DNA from: Prevotellaceae bacterium
Lineage (GTDB): Bacteria > Bacteroidota > Bacteroidia > Bacteroidales > UBA932
NCBI GenBank assembly: GCA_031280885.1
Contig: JAITGD010000099.1
Span: forward strand, 1-32,436
Direction of reading: 5' to 3'
Length of the DNA: 32,436 nt
Under the pieces are notes generated by a model. The model did no database searches, was not told the origin of the DNA, and worked only from the letters and a program-made list of their open reading frames with translations. A program made the position numbers and the translations under genes. How positions within the stretch are numbered: the first letter of the stretch is position 1; each line of letters begins with the position of its first letter. Shown here piece after piece: positions 8,054 to 15,432 of the stretch.

Positions 8054-9634
8054 TTAAGTATTAACATTTTTTGATATTATAAAGTTTTTCAAAATTTCGT
8101 TGTAATCTTGCAATTGACTGTCAATCCAAGCCTTGTCTTTTTTCATTTCGACGGCCATAATTTGCGCCACCTGCGGCGCCACTTTCACTGCTTCGCGAGC
8201 GTCAATGTATTGCAAACGCACGCGGCGGGCGAGAACGTCGTCGATTGTGCGAGCCATTTCGTTTTGCACAGCCCAAATTACTTCGGCTACAGTATATTCG
8301 TATTTTTCTGATAGTTTTTTTCCGTATTCCGGATTTTGTTCCATAAGTTTCCGAATTTCAGCTTCATCGCTGCCATATACGTACCTGTGATTGTGCATGT
8401 CGGGATTTTCGCGATAGCCGTGAATGTGCAATTTTTTCGTGCAGCACTTTCGTTTTTCTATCAGTTTGAGTGATGCGGCTTTATCGATAGCATCCTCAGC
8501 CATAAGGCGATACGAAGTCCATTTTCCTCCTGTTATGGTTATCAGCTTACTTGCTGATACTATAATCTTGTGGCTTCGTGAGATTTCTTTTGTTTTTTTG
8601 CCATCTTTTTTGGGCGCGGCAAGCGGACGTTGCCCCGCAAACACCGATAGAACGTCGCTGTGCGTGGGCGCCGGATTCATGTAAAGGCTTGCGGTTTCGA
8701 GAATGAAATCTATTTCCTTGTCGAGTGGTTTCGGTTCGCTTTCGGAAGTTTCGCGCAGAATATCAGTTGTGCCGACCACGACCTTGTTGTGCCATGGCAC
8801 GGCGAACAGTACGCGCCCGTCGCTCGTTTTAGGTACCATTATAGCGTAATCGCTTTTCAGAAATTTCATATCGATAACCAGATGCGCTCCCTGACTTGGA
8901 CGTATCATTCTGCTTGCCGAGGGCTTGTCCATCTTCAAGATATCGTCGGCAAAAATGCCTGCGGCATTGATGACGGCTCGCGCTTTGACGAGATATTGCC
9001 TATCGGTTTCGCGGTCGATGACTTTCACTCCCGCAACTTTTCCATTTTCGTTATGAAATATATCTACGACCGTTGCGTAATTCAGTACGCAACCTCCTTT
9101 ATCGACGGCTGTTTGTGCAAGATTTACAGCCATTCGCGAGTCGTCGAATTGTCCGTCGTGATAAACTATGCCACCTTTCAAACCTTTTTCTACGGTTGTG
9201 GGAATGTATTCCATCACTTTTTTCTTTGAAATGAAACGGCTACGTCCGTAACCGAAACCGAGCGAAAGCAAATCGTAAAGCGATAAGCCACAAAAATACA
9301 GGAAATTATCCCAATATCTGTAGTTTGAAATGACAAAAGACTGGTCTTTTACCAAATGCGGAGCGTTGGCTTTCATGCGTCCTCGCTCGCGAAGCGCCTC
9401 AATCACAAGAAAGACGTCGCCTTTTTGCAGGTATCTTACTCCGCCGTGTACAAGTTTCGTGCTGCGGCTCGAAGTACATTTGGCAAAGTCGTCTTTCTCG
9501 AACAGAGCGACGCTCAGTCCGCGAGCGGCGGCATCGACAGCGCAGCCAAGTCCTGTGGCTCCTCCTCCTATCACAACGAGGTCCCAAAGTTTATCCGCGT
9601 CCGATATTTTCACTATTTGTTCGTCTCTTTTCAT
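8054..9634 (-). CDS. glpD: FAD-dependent glycerol-3-phosphate dehydrogenase
   Basis: It oxidises glycerol-3-phosphate to dihydroxyacetone phosphate and passes electrons to quinones at the inner face of the cytoplasmic membrane. The 526-residue protein has the dinucleotide-binding motif DLVVIGGGATGLG (Gly23-Gly28), followed by the GlpD-type segment CTSSRSTKLVHGGVRYLQ. The substrate-domain block LFAVPWHNKVVVGTTD and a C-terminal DAO_C-type helical domain (ARTIDDVLARRVRLQ) complete it. It is the first gene of the - strand operon, transcribed from a TAnnTTTGC promoter at 9690-9698. No glycerol kinase or glycerol facilitator gene is in the window, which fits a route that imports already phosphorylated glycerol. 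Confidence 0.95.
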   Translation of the reverse strand: MKRDEQIVKISDADKLWDLVVIGGGATGLGCAVDAAARGLSVALFEKDDFAKCTSSRSTKLVHGGVRYLQKGDVFLVIEALRERGRMKANAPHLVKDQSFVISNYRYWDNFLYFCGLSLYDLLSLGFGYGRSRFISKKKVMEYIPTTVEKGLKGGIVYHDGQFDDSRMAVNLAQTAVDKGGCVLNYATVVDIFHNENGKVAGVKVIDRETDRQYLVKARAVINAAGIFADDILKMDKPSASRMIRPSQGAHLVIDMKFLKSDYAIMVPKTSDGRVLFAVPWHNKVVVGTTDILRETSESEPKPLDKEIDFILETASLYMNPAPTHSDVLSVFAGQRPLAAPKKDGKKTKEISRSHKIIVSASKLITITGGKWTSYRLMAEDAIDKAASLKLIEKRKCCTKKLHIHGYRENPDMHNHRYVYGSDEAEIRKLMEQNPEYGKKLSEKYEYTVAEVIWAVQNEMARTIDDVLARRVRLQYIDAREAVKVAPQVAQIMAVEMKKDKAWIDSQLQDYNEILKNFIISKNVNT

Positions 9635-9662
9635 TTTAATTACGCATTATCCATCTTTGAAA

Positions 9663-9681
9663 CGAAAGTATTATGCTTTCG
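9663..9681 (-). promoter_or_regulatory. Palindrome in the glpD leader, candidate operator or hairpin
   Basis: CGAAAG - 7 bases - CTTTCG lies between the glpD -7 box (9690-9698) and the glpD start (9634). It would fall in the 5' untranslated RNA, or just downstream of the transcription start. It is a plausible site for the divergent DeoR-family regulator or an RNA hairpin. The assignment rests on position and symmetry only. Confidence 0.4.
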
Positions 9682-9689
9682 TTTTCGCT

Positions 9690-9698
9690 GCAAATATA
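9690..9698 (-). promoter_or_regulatory. Bacteroidota -7 promoter element for the glp operon
   Basis: On the - strand the sequence is TATATTTGC, an exact TAnnTTTGC match, 56 bases upstream of glpD. Between 9635 and 10006 there is no gene. The stretch contains this promoter, the leader palindrome, a second inverted repeat at 9919-9953 and the glpR promoter. Confidence 0.7.
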
Positions 9699-9918
9699 TA
9701 TGATTTAATTTTAATACGAAGACAAAATATCGACATCCGAAGGTGAAATTTTTGCTTTTCTGAATAAAATATCTCATTTTCAGGTGAATATTATTTCAAT
9801 AATTAGACACAAAGGAGGGGATTTTTCTGTCAAAAAGGTTTCAAATACGAAATCTATTGCTTGCGAAAGTTGAAAATCGGACTTAAAATTTGAGACAATG
9901 TTCATCAAAGACAATGGT

Positions 9919-9953
9919 AGGGTGAGTTGGCAAGATTTTTTATTATTCACCCT
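9919..9953. promoter_or_regulatory. Inverted repeat upstream of the DeoR-family gene
   Basis: AGGGTGA (9919-9925) and TCACCCT (9947-9953) are perfect complements separated by 21 AT-rich bases. They end 25 bases before the glpR -7 box. The two half-sites are centred about two helical turns (28 bp) apart, which would suit a dimeric or tetrameric repressor. Function is inferred. Confidence 0.35.
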
Positions 9954-9977
9954 GCGATTCACTTACGAAATCTTTGT

Positions 9978-9986
9978 TATCTTTGC
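9978..9986 (+). promoter_or_regulatory. -7 promoter element of the DeoR-family regulator
   Basis: TATCTTTGC is an exact TAnnTTTGC match, 21 bases before the first ATG at 10007. This leaves a very short leader. Confidence 0.7.
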
Positions 9987-10006
9987 GTCGTGAAAGTATA
10001 ATTTAG

Positions 10007-10771
10007 ATGATGACACTTACGGAACGACATTCCCAAATTCTTGAAATCTTGCATAAACAGGGTTCTGTTTCTGTTTTGGATCTGGCTAATCGGCTGGAGG
10101 TTTCGAGTGTAACCATCCGCAAGGATTTGAGCTATCTCGAAGAAAAAGAACTACTTTATCGCGCTCACGGTAGCGCAATACTTATAAATCCGTACATTAA
10201 CGACAGGCATGTCAATGTGAAAGAAAAGCTGTTTATGGACGAAAAACGTCTGATTGGCATGAGGGCGGCGGAACTGATAACGAGCAACGATTCTATAATA
10301 ATTGCGTCGGGAACTACGGTACATGCTTTTACAAGGCAAATCAAAGTAAAAGAGCATCTTACTGTGATTTCGGCGGCATTGACCGCAACAAGTATTCTGG
10401 CGCGCGACCGAAATATCGACGTGATTCAACTTGGTGGTTTTGTGCGAAATACCTCTCTTTCGGCGGTGGGAAATTATGCAGAAAAAATGCTTGAAGATTT
10501 CTCGTGCAGCAAGTTGTTTATGGGCGTGGACGGAATCGATTTGGATTACGGACTAACGACCACCAACGCTATGGAGGCTCTGCTCAACAGAGTGATGATG
10601 AGGGTTTCACAAAAAACAATTGTGCTTGCCGATTCATCGAAATTCGGACGACGCGGCTTTAGCAAAATTTGCGATCTGGATTCGATTGACCATATCATAA
10701 CCGACAAACAAATACCTCAAAAAACTCTCGAAAGCCTGAACGAACACGGAATAGAGGTTTCTGTGGTGTGA
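10007..10771 (+). CDS. glpR: DeoR-family transcriptional regulator, probable glycerol-3-phosphate regulator
   Basis: The 254-residue protein has the standard DeoR layout. An N-terminal winged helix-turn-helix (residues 5-58; VLDLANRLEVSSVTIRKDLSYLEEKELLYRAHG) is followed by a DeoRC sugar-phosphate sensor domain with the phosphate-binding-type segment SIIIASGTTVHAF, then MGVDGID and VLADSSKFG. Proteins of this family repress catabolic genes and are released by a phosphorylated sugar or by glycerol-3-phosphate. It is divergent from glpD across a 372-bp spacer containing two inverted repeats, so control of the glp operon with glycerol-3-phosphate as inducer is the simplest reading. The symbol rests on this context. 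ATGATG at the start leaves a one-codon ambiguity (10007 or 10010). Confidence 0.85.
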   Translation: MMTLTERHSQILEILHKQGSVSVLDLANRLEVSSVTIRKDLSYLEEKELLYRAHGSAILINPYINDRHVNVKEKLFMDEKRLIGMRAAELITSNDSIIIASGTTVHAFTRQIKVKEHLTVISAALTATSILARDRNIDVIQLGGFVRNTSLSAVGNYAEKMLEDFSCSKLFMGVDGIDLDYGLTTTNAMEALLNRVMMRVSQKTIVLADSSKFGRRGFSKICDLDSIDHIITDKQIPQKTLESLNEHGIEVSVV

Positions 10772-10845
10772 GGACGAAAAATGGCCAACAATCAGCTGTG
10801 TGTCAAGATTATTTGCTCGAATAGCTATTTGTTATCTGCTGTGTT

Positions 10846-12480
10846 TTATCTGGTCAAAGAATAGATTTCCAGCTTTTTGACTTCGATATTGTGTCCCCAA
10901 AATCTGAAGCCTTCTTTATTGTTGGCGCGGGATTTGCGAGCCATTGAAAATGAGTATGCTCCGCCATCGATAAAAACTTCTACCGATGTTTTGTCGAGAA
11001 AAATGTCGGCAGATATTTCCATGCTTGTCATTTCGTCGGGCGAATAAAATACTCCGTTTAACAGATTGAAATTCATATCATAATCTATCAAATGTTGGCC
11101 GTTGAGGTCGAGGCCGGCGCTTGTGGCGTGCGATAGTCGCAATGTAGTTTTTATGCGCAGACAGGCCGAGTCGGCAAAGCGCGACAGGAGTTTTGAAGCA
11201 GCTTCGGCGCTCTGTTCTTGAACGTTGGCCTCCGGACGGAACAGCAAATCGATTTCTTTTATCGGCGTGCTGAACATGCGGATTCCGTTGCGAGTGGTTT
11301 TGAGAGTAAGCATAGTTGGAAGTAACATCATCATATTGAATGGCATATCTGGCTGTTCGATGCGTCCCCAGCCGATTTGTATGCGTCGTCCGTCGGTGGC
11401 TGGAATGTTGTTGAAAGTCTGTGCAGCATATTGACTTCCAGAGGTATAATAATATTTCCCCGATTCTGGAGTAAAACTTTTGCCGTCGAAACTTCCTATC
11501 ATGTATGTTCCTGATGCTCCATACATTACCCATTTTTTATTATCCGATTTACCATCCACAGGAAGTTGGAACAATTCGGGACATTCCCAGAATCCGGTGA
11601 TGTGGCTCTCGAAAGTCCACTTTTTCAGATCTTTCGAGGAATAAATCGAATGTCCGTCGCGTTCATTCAGCGCCATCACCCAATAATCGCCGGATTCGTA
11701 TCGGAACACTTTTGGGTCGCGTGTATCTTTGCTATTCCAGATATGCTTGGTGTCAAGTATCGGATTTTCAGCGTATTTTGTCCAAGTTCGTCCTCTGTCG
11801 TTGCTGTAAGCTAAGCACTGCACTTGTTTTTCGGGGCTGTCGGCGGTGTAAATTGCCACCATTGCGTTTTTGCCGAATCCGGCGGTGTTGTTGCGGTCGA
11901 TCACTGCCGAGCCTGAAAAAATCGTTCCATGTTTGTCGGGCGCGAGGGCTACGGGCAGCTCTTCCCAGTGAATCAGGTCGCGGCTGACGGCGTGTCCCCA
12001 GTGCATGTTTTCCCATTCGCGCTCGTAGGGATTGTGCTGAAAGAAAAGATGATACTCGCCTTCGTAGAAAATCAGGCCGTTAGGGTCGTTGTTCCATCCA
12101 CGTCGGACGGTGAAATGGTATCGCGGACGATTTGTTTCGCGATACATGCTGTCGGCTCCGGCAATTGCCTCATCAACAGTTATTTTACTTAATCCTGCGG
12201 GATTGCCTTCGTACTCTACGAGTATGGTTTTTCCGCGCAGGGCTTCCATATCGCAAAACACGTGATAATCTGGTTTTTCGGAAGCAAGCCGGATACGAAA
12301 TTCGCGTTCGGTTTTTCCATCGATAGTGAAGCGCATCATGGCGCGTTCGTCGCGAGCGGCGACGGGGATGTTGAGGTATCGTGCTGTGATTTTCAGAGTT
12401 TTAGCTTGAGCTATTGCAGACTCGGCAAATCCCGAAATTGCGGCGACGAGAACGATAAATAGGAATGTCTTTAGTTTCAT
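10846..12480 (-). CDS. Secreted GH32 fructan hydrolase (levanase/inulinase/invertase type)
   Basis: The 544-residue protein has a signal peptide (residues 1-25, ending SAIAQA). An N-terminal beta domain of about 90 residues precedes the catalytic part, as in Bacteroidota GH32 proteins with DUF4980. The five-bladed propeller shows the GH32 motifs in order: NDPNG at 131-135 (nucleophile Asp132), FSGSAV at 188-193, RDP at 254-256 and ECP at 299-301 (acid/base Glu299). A C-terminal beta-sandwich follows (SVEVFIDGGAYSFSMARKS). It cleaves beta-fructosidic bonds in levan, inulin or sucrose, probably in the periplasm, since there is no lipobox. It has its own promoter at 12527-12535. No fructokinase, SusC/SusD or sensor gene lies beside it, so it is not part of a visible fructan locus. 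Exact linkage specificity cannot be told. Confidence 0.92.
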   Translation of the reverse strand: MKLKTFLFIVLVAAISGFAESAIAQAKTLKITARYLNIPVAARDERAMMRFTIDGKTEREFRIRLASEKPDYHVFCDMEALRGKTILVEYEGNPAGLSKITVDEAIAGADSMYRETNRPRYHFTVRRGWNNDPNGLIFYEGEYHLFFQHNPYEREWENMHWGHAVSRDLIHWEELPVALAPDKHGTIFSGSAVIDRNNTAGFGKNAMVAIYTADSPEKQVQCLAYSNDRGRTWTKYAENPILDTKHIWNSKDTRDPKVFRYESGDYWVMALNERDGHSIYSSKDLKKWTFESHITGFWECPELFQLPVDGKSDNKKWVMYGASGTYMIGSFDGKSFTPESGKYYYTSGSQYAAQTFNNIPATDGRRIQIGWGRIEQPDMPFNMMMLLPTMLTLKTTRNGIRMFSTPIKEIDLLFRPEANVQEQSAEAASKLLSRFADSACLRIKTTLRLSHATSAGLDLNGQHLIDYDMNFNLLNGVFYSPDEMTSMEISADIFLDKTSVEVFIDGGAYSFSMARKSRANNKEGFRFWGHNIEVKKLEIYSLTR

Positions 12481-12526
12481 TGAGTTATAAAGGATTAAAA
12501 ACTTAAATTACATGTTAGAATTTGTT

Positions 12527-12535
12527 GCAAAGATA
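12527..12535 (-). promoter_or_regulatory. -7 promoter element of the GH32 gene
   Basis: The - strand reads TATCTTTGC (TAnnTTTGC), 47 bases upstream of the GH32 start. The 240-bp spacer 12481-12720 holds this promoter and the divergent nusB promoter, and nothing else recognisable. Confidence 0.7.
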
Positions 12536-12684
12536 ATACAAAATCATATTTCGAGCCGCAAATAATGCTCGAAAAAAGCGTCGAAAGTTGTGGATTTACG
12601 GCAGTGTACTGAGATAAATGTCAATCATAATACATTGAATAAAAAATATTTACAGAATATTTATCGCATCTCGTATTTTTTGTA

Positions 12685-12693
12685 TATGTTTGC
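12685..12693 (+). promoter_or_regulatory. -7 promoter element of nusB
   Basis: TATGTTTGC matches TAnnTTTGC and lies 28 bases before the nusB ATG at 12721. Confidence 0.65.
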
Positions 12694-12720
12694 ACGTAAA
12701 TTTAACTACGATAAGTATTA

Positions 12721-13659
12721 ATGATTAGCAGACGATTGCTTAGAGTAAAGGTTCTCAAAGAGCTGTACGGATATGCCGTAAGCCACAACAGTCTTCCGGC
12801 AGCCGAAAAGGAGTTGGCGTTGAGCATAGACAAAACATACGACCAGTATAAATACTTGTTTTTGTTTTTGCCGATGTTGCAGGACTACGCTCAATCGCGC
12901 ATAGATATTGGCAGACAAAAGTTTCTGCCTACCGACATTGAAATCAATCCGAATACCAAATTTGCAGAAAATCAAGTTATTCAACGGATTGCAGAAAATT
13001 CCGACTTACGCAAATACGCCGAGCGTAACTCGGTGATGCTCACAGAAGCATCCGGAGTAGTGAAGAAAATGTATGCAAATATCGTTGAACGAGAATATTA
13101 CAAAGAGTACATGGAAAATCCAACGCAATCGTTTGCCGAAGACAAACAGTTGCTTGTGGATATTCTTGTTAATGAATTTGAAGATCTGGAAGATCTGGAA
13201 GTCCTTCTGGAAGAGCAAAGTATATATTGGACTGATGAGCCTGGCTTCGTTGTCAGCGCTATAATCAAAACGGTAAAAAGCATGTCGGCAACAAAGCCTT
13301 TTAAATTGCTCGAATTTTTTAAAAATCCTGAAGATGAAGAATTTGCCAGCCGATTGTTCCGATGTTCAGCCGTGAAATTTGAAGAATACAGCAAATTGAT
13401 AGACGAATATACTCCAAATTGGGATGTAGAACGCATTGCATTTACTGATACTCTGCTTCTTGTGGCGGCTATCGCTGAACTCATTGAGTTCCCCTTCATC
13501 CCCGTAAAAGTAACTATGGACGAATATATCGAACTTGCAAGATTTTACAGCACATCCGGAAGTAGCACCTTTATCAACGGCGTGCTTGACAAGGCGGTAC
13601 ACGAATTGACGTCAAAAGGAATGATAGAAAAACGTGGCGCCGGACTAATGGAAAAATAG
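12721..13659 (+). CDS. nusB: Transcription antitermination factor NusB (long Bacteroidota form)
   Basis: NusB binds boxA RNA with S10 in the antitermination complex that allows full-length rRNA transcription. At 312 residues it is about twice the length of the E. coli protein, as is normal in Bacteroidota, where an N-terminal helical region (MISRRLLRVKVLKELYGYAV) precedes the classic all-helical domain. The C-terminal third carries the recognisable core: NWDVERIAFTDTLLLVAAIAEL, IPVKVTMDEYIELARFYST and SSTFINGVLDKAVHEL. It has its own -7 box and is followed after only 8 bp by an SDR gene. In many Bacteroidales nusB is followed by yajC; that arrangement is not seen here. Confidence 0.92.
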   Translation: MISRRLLRVKVLKELYGYAVSHNSLPAAEKELALSIDKTYDQYKYLFLFLPMLQDYAQSRIDIGRQKFLPTDIEINPNTKFAENQVIQRIAENSDLRKYAERNSVMLTEASGVVKKMYANIVEREYYKEYMENPTQSFAEDKQLLVDILVNEFEDLEDLEVLLEEQSIYWTDEPGFVVSAIIKTVKSMSATKPFKLLEFFKNPEDEEFASRLFRCSAVKFEEYSKLIDEYTPNWDVERIAFTDTLLLVAAIAELIEFPFIPVKVTMDEYIELARFYSTSGSSTFINGVLDKAVHELTSKGMIEKRGAGLMEK

Positions 13660-13667
13660 GACAAATC

Positions 13668-14672
13668 ATGAAAATTCTTATCACAGGAGCTTCGGGCTTT
13701 ATCGGTGGTTTTTTGGTGGAAAAAGCTCTGGAAAAAGGCTTTGAAACTTGGGCAGGCGTCCGTACTTCGAGTAGTAGAAAATATCTGCGCGACCCTCGTA
13801 CTCAATTCATTGACTTTAATTATGATGATCCCGAATCTTTGAAAAAGCAAATTGCAGAACTGCGCGACGAACATGGAAAATTCGATTGCATTGTCCACAA
13901 CATGGGCATAACCAAATGTAACGACAAACGCGATTTCGACAAAATCAACTACTTATATACTAAAAATTTTGTCGAAGCTTTGCTTGCTAACGATATGATT
14001 CCCAAAAGATTTATCTATATGAGCAGCCTGTCGGCATGGGGGCCGGGCGATTCTCTTACCGGACGTCCAATCATGCTTGCCGACGAAGCAAAACCAAATA
14101 CTTTGTATGGACAAAGCAAACTGAAAGCCGAACAGTTTCTGCAAACAGTGCCTGACTTGCCTTACGTTTTTGTCAGACCTACAGGAGTATATGGCCCGCG
14201 CGAAAAAGATTATTTCGTGTTTAACAAAACCATTGCAGGAGGTCTCGAACCTTCGATGGGCTTCAAAATCCAATATTTAACCTTCGTTTATGTGCGCGAT
14301 TTGGTGAAATTCGTCTTCAGAGTCATCGAAAGCGACATCGTCCGAAAAGGCTACTTTGTTACTGATGGTAAGGTATATACAAACAAAGAATATGCCAACA
14401 TCGTAAAAAAACATCTCGGAGTAAAACGCACGATAAAGATCAAAATCCCGCTCTTTTTGGTCAAAGGAATATCGTATTTTCTGGATACTGTGTACGGCTG
14501 GTTCGGCAAATCGCCAACACTTAATAGAGACAAATACAAGTTGTTAAGCGTTACAAACTGGAAATGCGAAATCAAAGCCCTTAAAACAGATTTTGATTTC
14601 ACCGCCGATTACGACCTCGACCGAGGAACAGAAGAAGCCATAGCCTGGTACAAACAGGAAAAATGGCTGTGA
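13668..14672 (+). CDS. NAD(P)-dependent epimerase/dehydratase (extended SDR)
   Basis: The 334-residue Rossmann protein has the extended-SDR nucleotide motif TGASGFIGG (Gly7, Gly10, Gly13), the active-site serine region YMSSLSAWGPG and the catalytic pair Tyr147-x3-Lys151 in YGQSK. RPTGVYGPREKDYF follows. This fits the family that epimerises, dehydrates or reduces nucleotide-linked sugars or related substrates in the cytoplasm; the actual substrate cannot be assigned. It starts 8 bp after nusB and is almost certainly co-transcribed with it. Its stop is followed within 10 bases by the large 8-bp repeat. An alternative is a cinnamoyl-CoA/dihydroflavonol reductase-like SDR. Confidence 0.85.
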   Translation: MKILITGASGFIGGFLVEKALEKGFETWAGVRTSSSRKYLRDPRTQFIDFNYDDPESLKKQIAELRDEHGKFDCIVHNMGITKCNDKRDFDKINYLYTKNFVEALLANDMIPKRFIYMSSLSAWGPGDSLTGRPIMLADEAKPNTLYGQSKLKAEQFLQTVPDLPYVFVRPTGVYGPREKDYFVFNKTIAGGLEPSMGFKIQYLTFVYVRDLVKFVFRVIESDIVRKGYFVTDGKVYTNKEYANIVKKHLGVKRTIKIKIPLFLVKGISYFLDTVYGWFGKSPTLNRDKYKLLSVTNWKCEIKALKTDFDFTADYDLDRGTEEAIAWYKQEKWL

Positions 14673-14682
14673 AGTTTTTTTG

Positions 14683-14869
14683 GACTGTTAGACTGTTAGA
14701 CTGTTGGACTGTTGGACTGTTGGACTGTTGGACTGTTGGACTGTTGGACTGTTGGACATTTAGACTGTTAGACAATCCAAAAATCCAAAGGCCTAAAAGT
14801 CTAACAGACCAAAAGTCCAAAAGTCTAACAGTCTAACAGTCCAAAAGTCTAACAGTCCAAAAGTCCAAA
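14683..14869. repeat. Two opposing arms of 8-bp tandem repeats
   Basis: The left arm (14683-14770) is eleven consecutive 8-bp units of GACTGTTG or GACTGTTA, with one degenerate unit (GACATTTA). The right arm (14798-14869) is nine consecutive 8-bp units of AGTCTAAC or AGTCCAAA, with one variant (AGACCAAA), the reverse-complement type of the left arm. A 27-base non-repeat centre separates them. RNA through here could form a long imperfect stem of more than 60 pairs. The right arm ends five bases before the ATG of the ECF sigma gene. The open frame across it on the - strand is only a by-product of the repeat. Confidence 0.95.
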
Positions 14870-14874
14870 TAAAA

Positions 14875-15432
14875 ATGAGTGCTAAAGAGGCTGAATTGAT
14901 TCGCGAATTGAAGCATGGTTCGCATAAGGCGTTTGATAGGATATATCAAATGTATGCTCGACGTCTTTATGCTTATAGTCTGCAATTTACAAAATCGCCT
15001 GCGGATTCCGAAGAGATTGTACAGGACGTCTTTGTGAGACTTTGGCTTAATCGCGAAAAAATCAAACAGGAGGAAACTCTTTGCGCTATGCTTTTTGTGA
15101 TGGCAAAAAACCTGCTGATTAATGCTTTCCGTTCAAAAATAAATCGTCCTGTTTTTGAAGATTACCTAAATTTCAAAAACGAAATCTCTGTGAACGATAC
15201 TCCTAACAATCTGGAATATTGCGATTTCCTTGTGCAATTCCAAAAAGCTCTTGCTTCATTGCCACCTACGCAGAGGAAGGTCATTGCGCTGTCGAGAATA
15301 GAAGATCTGACGAATAAGGAAATCGCTAAAAGACTATCACTCAGCGAACAGACGGTGAAAAATCAACTGTCGGCAGGTCTGAAAACACTTTTACATAAAA
15401 TAAAACGTCTTTACTTAATACAAGAAAAATGA
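14875..15432 (+). CDS. ECF-type RNA polymerase sigma factor
   Basis: The 185-residue protein has sigma region 2 at about residues 20-85 (AFDRIYQMYARRLYAYSLQF, then the DSEEIVQDVFVRLWLN helix). Region 4 is at about 120-175 (LPPTQRKVIALSRIEDLTNKEIAKRLSLSEQTVKNQLSAGLKTL, a helix-turn-helix). There is no region 1 or 3, as expected for the extracytoplasmic-function class that pairs with FecR anti-sigma factors in Bacteroidota. The start codon lies five bases after the repeat right arm, so the whole leader is repeat DNA and no TAnnTTTG promoter is evident. The stop overlaps the fecR start by four bases (ATGA), implying translational coupling. Confidence 0.93.
   Translation: MSAKEAELIRELKHGSHKAFDRIYQMYARRLYAYSLQFTKSPADSEEIVQDVFVRLWLNREKIKQEETLCAMLFVMAKNLLINAFRSKINRPVFEDYLNFKNEISVNDTPNNLEYCDFLVQFQKALASLPPTQRKVIALSRIEDLTNKEIAKRLSLSEQTVKNQLSAGLKTLLHKIKRLYLIQEK

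Noticed and set aside
8660-9229. 189-codon + strand frame inside glpD
   Set aside because: It is antisense to a fully conserved glpD frame. The long opposite frame is a codon-bias shadow. The same applies to 30172-30900 inside the oxidoreductase gene and 3792-4367 inside the porin gene.
9780-9962. 60-codon - strand frame between glpD and glpR
   Set aside because: It lies in the regulatory spacer, covers the inverted repeat, and has no domain, promoter or composition suggesting a protein.
14599-14820. Open frame on the - strand with a repeated QQSNSPTV peptide
   Set aside because: It is the translation of the 8-bp tandem repeat (three units give eight codons), overlaps the end of the SDR gene, and has no gene signals.
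14683-14869. Possible CRISPR array
   Set aside because: Units are 8 bp and contiguous with no spacers, and there are no cas genes. The 21-bp array at 25448-25657 also has no repeat/spacer alternation.
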